Below are positions 58,831 to 64,000 of a DNA stretch of 64,000 bases, in pieces. The stretch is from Cinclus cinclus (lineage: Eukaryota > Chordata > Aves > Passeriformes > Cinclidae), in NCBI RefSeq assembly GCF_963662255.1, contig NC_085050.1:7683334-7747333 (forward strand). The letters are read 5' to 3'. The stretch's first letter is position 1. Each line of letters begins with the position of its first letter. The notes below the pieces were generated by a model. The model saw only the letters and a program-made list of their open reading frames with translations. It ran no database searches and was not told the origin of the DNA. The translations under genes were made by a program, and so were the position numbers.

Positions 58831-61830
58831 CTCCATATTTAATCTGCAGAAAACAGTTCTCTTCTTTTTTCCTCAGCTGAGCACAGCTTCACCTTTTTCA
58901 GGAATATGCCTTCCTTCTTCTAACAGCCCCTCTCATTCCATTGCTCAGCCTTCCCACAGTTTGTTTGTTTCTTTGGCCTCTATACACGGAATTTTGATGG
59001 ACAGGATGCATTTGATCAGAGCTGTCAGTAAGGAAGAATCCCCACAATTACTTCATCTGCAGTCTTTGTTGCTAGCTGGTGCTTCATGCCTCGAAGAAAC
59101 TGGAACAAGCATGTCCCTCACCAGTTGCCTCCCATCCAATGCAGCTTTTCTAATTATTTTCTTAACTTGTCAGTCTATCTTTACATTTTTGTTGCTTTTA
59201 CTTGAGTTCCTTCAGTTACTCATCTGCCTGCAAGGACTTGTATTACTGATGAATCTTATGCTGATGTTTAGCTCTGCTTCTGACAAGTCCTTTAAATCCA
59301 GGTAAGGTCTCAGCAGGTTTGAATAGAAATCTATGCAGAGATGTCAATCAACAGGATTGCTCAGGCCACACACTGCTGTTTGTGCCTCCAGAGAGTACCA
59401 CAAGACAACATCACCGTATAAACAAATAAACAGAACATCTGATCCATTCTTTTTCCAGTGCCATGTAAAGAGATGTGCAGACAAGGGCAATATGGCCCAA
59501 GGTCAGCACTGGGGCAAGAGCCAGCAGTATTTGGGGCTGATAACAATAATTTCATATTTTTCTGTTTTTTTCTGAGTCCCATCACCTGTATGTCTCCACT
59601 CAATGAGTGTTCAGCAATATCTTCAACAGGAAGGATTGACAGCCTGATGGGTCACTTGATACACAGATTATCTAGGCTTCCCAGATTGATCTGAATTAGA
59701 TGTACTGAAGGGTTGTTTCTCTGTCATTATAAGTAAGGTCTTTGCTTTTGTGTCATTGGCAGTGCTGCAATGGGATCAGGAGCCAAAGACTGGTCTTCCT
59801 ATTCATTCAGAAAGTTTATCCCCAGCACAGAGAAAAGTGTACCTGGACCTTACTTTGAAAATTCAAATCTGACAAACCAGGAATTTCAGATGAAGGAAAA
59901 GAAAAACAAAGTGTATCAAAAGCACCTTGGCCAGAAATGTGGCTATCAAGCGACCTGGGAAGGGATATATTTCTCAAGAGATGTGAAGACATGACAAGGT
60001 TTTTCATCCCAGTTTATTCTCAGTGTCAGTGAACCTTGTAGCTTTAAAATAGGGCAATTCAAAGTCTACTACTGGCATCTCAGGGGATAGTAAATCCCAG
60101 CCATGTGATGAAATTCACCCTGCAATGTTCACAAACATAGGTCACCAGGAGGCTAAATGGATTCATAGGGTTTGGCAAGTGAGATGGAAACTCTGAAGAT
60201 TACTGATGGGCTAACATCATAATGTCAAGAAATCACTTTTTTGAGTATCCATGGAAAGTATACAGCAAACTCCTGGAAAATAAACTTTAATATGAAGCAG
60301 CCATCTGTCCAAAATCTGGATTTATATTTCAGCTGAGCTTTATGAAGTGCTTTAGGAGCACAATCTCTGATGTGAAAATTTAGGTTCTTCAACAAGGTGT
60401 TGGCTCTGCTGAGTGAAGATATTCAGATCTGTTGGGTTGGATGAGGCAATAGGAGCCATGAGATGTGAAATAATGGTCACTAGGAGATAATAAGTTCCAG
60501 AAAGGATTGGAAATACATATGTGAACACTTGCTTTTCACATTCTTGGCTAAAATTCCATATTTACTCCACATTAGCACAGATGTTAATCAACCCACACAT
60601 TTCGAAAACAAATTTTGTTTCATGCGAGTGGTAGAAATGGACTGTATATTTTATTATTTGATAAACCCTTTCTAAAGCAATAATCTGTACAAAAAGCAGA
60701 GCATTATTTGTGCTTAGAACACAAGGTGCATCCAGAAGTCCTTTTTCAAAAATGGGAAATGATGGAAGCTAATTTACAGATCTTCAATTTCCAATACTAG
60801 TTCTGAAATTTTAGAAAAACTTACAGAGTATTTGGAAGTGCCAAAAATTAATTCCTAATTTTTAAACATTTTGTGAATGCCATTGCCTCATTGAAGGCAA
60901 TTGAATCATGTAACATGTATGGATTACCACTGTGAAAGGAAAATAGAATTCCATGTCTGTTCATGAATTAGAACATTTCTCCTCCATGATACCTCTTGAG
61001 CATCAGAGCTGATTTTGAAAATCTTTACTTTATAACCATCTTCTTTGCAGAAAGAATAGTGTCACCTGACATTTCTAGAAGAAGAAGAGTCCAATTAGCA
61101 GTGGTTTGCAGGAAAAAGGTAAAAAACCAGCATTAATCATGTACTAGAAATGCATACACATATTTGCAAACATCACTGGGAGCAAAGTCAGCACTCCTGA
61201 GTGTTAGGGACCAGACTGGAGGTGGAAGGGGTCTCCTTCACAAAGGAGATCTGATGGTATGGCACCTGCCCCTCACACTGACAGAGATTTCATTCCCTTT
61301 CTTACAGTTTTCTGTTTTGTACATCTCATATGAGCTCTTAAAACAATGACTCTTAATACAAATGAATCCACCTACTTTTAATATGGATATGAAAAAAAAT
61401 GATTAGCATATATTTTATACTTTGATACCAAACATACTTTGACTTAAGGACTACCAGGTTTCAACTTCTAAACACCTGATTTGATCAGATGAGTTCATTA
61501 AGAAGTGATGTGGCAGTAATACTTTATGGGCTGAGGGAGTGGGAGAGAATCTTCACATCCAGTGCAACCCAGATATTGCTCCGTGCTGTGTCAGTCCTGA
61601 TTTTACAACATTGCTTCCGTCATAAACACGTCTGTAAATCCTTGTTAGTTCACTTTGCTTTAGTGTTCATTTAAAATGAATGCAGCACTGTAGTGTTTGA
61701 GAAAACACAGTGACAAAGCAAAAACCATAAAATTAAGCATAACTGAAGTGTTTGTTAAAACAAAACCGATGCCAATCTGGCACACTTGCATTTTATTCAG
61801 TTTTAGTTCTGGAATAGTTCCCTCCAGCAG
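58831..61830. other. Unique or LINE-derived sequence, no gene seen
   Basis: The stretch to about 59250 may be further ancient LINE (the motif 'cttttctaattattttcttaacttgtc' at about 59141 resembles the LINE's next landmark). From 59.3 to 61.8 kb I see AT-rich unique sequence with no repeat family and only short frames. Confidence 0.4.
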
Positions 61831-61948
61831 AAAACAACAACAACAAAAAAACCAACAAAAAACTGTAACGACAACAACTACAACAAAAAAACCAAACAAA
61901 GAAGCAAACAATAAAAGCAACACAATCAAACAAACAAACAAAAAAAGT
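61831..61948 (+). repeat. CAA/ACAAAA-rich low-complexity tract
   Basis: About 118 bp of CAA, CAAAA and CAAACAAA units with few other bases. The frames over it are Gln/Lys/Thr/Asn-rich (plus strand) or Phe/Val-rich (minus strand) by-products. It could be a degenerate A-rich tail, but no retrocopy is visible upstream. Confidence 0.9.
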
Positions 61949-64000
61949 CTGAACCTCAGAAAGGAAAATAATTCAGTCCAGGCTGAGGGTATTTCTGACA
62001 ATCTGAGAAGAATAACTCTACATGAAGGAAGCTGTTTTAAGAAACAAGAGCATTAAGCTTATTTCCACACCATTTCAGGACTGTGACTTTCTATGATGAT
62101 TATTATGCCAACTTTTTCAATCTTCTGTGCCTGAAGTCAAGCCATGTCACAGGAACCTGTTCCCAACACCTCCAAGAACCAGAACTGCTTTCACATAGGA
62201 ACCAAAATCCAGTCTTTTAGGTGTCAGCATTCCTGTGTGTAAGTGAAGGCATATGTTTGCAACTCTGTTGGTTTCCTTGTTAGGAGGAAACTTACTGTTA
62301 GTACCAAAGGGTCAAACTGTATGAACTGAATTTGTGCAGGAATTCACCAAAACCACATCAGCTCTCTGACAGGAAGGACCTAAAGAAAGGAATTAGTAGG
62401 ATTGGATGTGGTGCTTTCTGACAGATGGCCAAACCTACAGGGTCAAAATAAGAAGCCAGTGAAAAAATAGATTTATGCTTAAAAAGAAATGTGCACAATT
62501 CCCCTTTCTATTGCCATACTCTGAATTAAAGAACTATTGCATGGAAGTTTATGTATCCAAAAGCCCTAGGCTCAAAAAGCCACCCATTTCACCATAACTT
62601 AATCCTCATTTAACAGGGCTGCAGATGCAGCATTACTAGTGGTATTTTCCCCACTTTCTTCCCCAAAGGGACGGGATCTGCATGATTTTTCCCAGGGATG
62701 GGTGAGCCATCACAGACACCACAGCCAAGGCTCACTGCACGTTTCTCTCTTTCTCTCCCATCTACCACTTTGGCCAGGGTTTCGAAGGACAGGGTGATAT
62801 CCTTCAGCCTGGAAGGGAGATGTTCCTATTGCCTGAGGTGGACAGTCAGAAGTGCACAGGAAGCACAGGATTCCTTTTCTGGTGAGTATGAGGCTTTACT
62901 CATGCAGACCACATAACCACAGTGATAAGTACCTGCTTCCTGAGGCAGGGGAGCAAATTTCTTGCAAGAACAGTGTAAGAACCCACATTCCAAACTTCAG
63001 CCTGAGAGTGCTGAAAATAACCTCAACAGATTGCATGGGGAGGTTCATTGTTCTGTCACAGCCTCACGTGGCCTAAACTATTCACTGGCAAATATTCAGG
63101 TGGTGAGTAAGCTTCTCATTCCAGTCTGTCCCTCATTGCCTGGTTGGGAGCAGTGCCTTGGAGAGAAGCCCCTTGTTCCATGTGCCTCAGGTTTAACCTG
63201 ATCTTGTCTTTTCAGGTCAGGCATCTCCAAAAGTGAGTATCCTAAAAATGGAAAATATTCATCCTTTAAGATATTATCCTCGAGATGAAGAGTGATTCAG
63301 AAGCGTTTCCAGCTCCATGCTTAAGAACTACTTTATCCGGTTCAAAAATTCTCTGCACTTGTTTTCATCAGCATATTTTAGATGTGCTTAGTGAGCTGTC
63401 AGCATCAAAACATCATTTCTTATTCTGCCTACCATGATTACTTGAAGGCACCTGAAAGGGGGACCAATGTTCACCTCCCTTCAGGGGCCACCTCACTGGA
63501 CCAGGAGCTGATCCACAAGAGGACAGAGAGCTGAACAAGGCACCTGTGAGTGCACCTGTGTTATCTGAGGGGACAGCAGGTTTCTATCCACCCACTATGG
63601 AATTTTCATCGCTTACCTCTTCAGACCAGCTGTGGGAAGCAGCAAAGTGATTTTATTACACGCGGGCCAGCTTTACCAGGAAAGAAGTGTTTACTAAGGC
63701 TTGTAAACCCTGTGGTGGCACTGGGAGTAATTAGCACCATCTTCACTCGTGCTGCCTGCCCTCACCTGGGATGCACTCTGCACCTCCCTAGGCCAACCTG
63801 CAAAGCCTCTGCTCTGCTCTTTTACCCAAAAAGTCACCATTCCTTGCCCATGAACCAGAGCAGGAGGGAAATAAGAGGGCACAAGCTGCTGCTGAAATGG
63901 GGCATGCAGAAGCGTGGGTACAGTGCTCCTGAGGTAACTGCTGATGTGCCGTGGATTTGGCAAGATGTCAAGATGCACAGCTGGCTAATACAGACCCTTC
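61949..64000. other. Unique sequence, no gene seen
   Basis: No recognised repeat or gene. Several plus-strand frames (62698-63201) and one minus-strand frame (63694-63978) lack domains. Composition becomes somewhat GC-richer toward the end. Confidence 0.5.

Noticed and set aside
58781..59305. Longest open frame in the window (174 codons, plus strand)
   Set aside because: It starts inside the antisense CR1 fragment, runs into probable LINE-derived DNA, has no domain, and its length is within chance expectation for 64 kb in six frames.
61697..62056. 119-codon frame rich in Gln, Lys, Thr and Asn
   Set aside because: Dominated by the CAA-rich low-complexity tract at 61831-61948.
1..64000. CRISPR arrays, bacterial operons, phage or endogenous viral genes, rRNA genes
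   Set aside because: Nothing in the window resembles them. The repeats and composition are those of a bird nuclear genome, and no retroviral gag, pol or env reading frames or LTR pairs were recognised.

Overview
The window looks like non-coding nuclear DNA from a bird, most likely a passerine. The main evidence is its interspersed repeats. There are seven relatively young CR1 (chicken repeat 1) LINE fragments, several of them ending in degenerate copies of the octamer ATTCTATG that closes avian CR1 elements. There is also one SINE whose head is a decayed tRNA-Ile(AAT) gene and whose tail is a CR1 3' end, the architecture described for passerine SINEs (TguSINE1 type). Older layers are visible too: a long, heavily decayed CR1/L3-type LINE on the minus strand near 56.8-58.6 kb, and several MIR/CORE-type SINE remnants. 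The composition is AT-rich to moderate, with no CpG-island-like block that I could see.

No complete protein-coding gene can be supported. The open frames are short and scattered over all six frames, roughly what chance gives in 64 kb. Several of the longest are low-complexity or lie over repeats. The one plausible coding piece is a putative 3'-terminal exon on the minus strand at 1457-1592. It has a splice acceptor, 44 codons, a stop, and an AATAAA signal about 70 bases further on. I cannot name the gene.

Layout: 0-5 kb holds the candidate exon, a MIR-like remnant and an A-rich tract. 5-13 kb holds a Maf-type element, a G-quadruplex candidate, a long GGAA microsatellite, old repeats and a 22-bp minisatellite. 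13-23 kb is mostly unique sequence with three CR1 fragments. 23-30 kb contains AT-rich, homeodomain-site-rich stretches that look like conserved non-coding DNA. 29.3-33.5 kb carries a CR1 tail, the tRNA-Ile/CR1 SINE and a CR1 fragment that still reads as the ORF2 C-terminus. 33.5-56.7 kb is largely unique sequence with microsatellites, a candidate enhancer at 36.6-36.8 kb and MIR remnants. 56.8-58.8 kb is the ancient LINE with a younger CR1 next to or inside it. The last 5 kb has only a CAA-rich tract.

Nothing resembles a multi-gene system. The most informative items are the chimeric SINE, the ancient LINE with its nested CR1, the orphan terminal exon, and a few regulatory-looking stretches. 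All repeat assignments come from reading the sequence against remembered family features, not from a database search.
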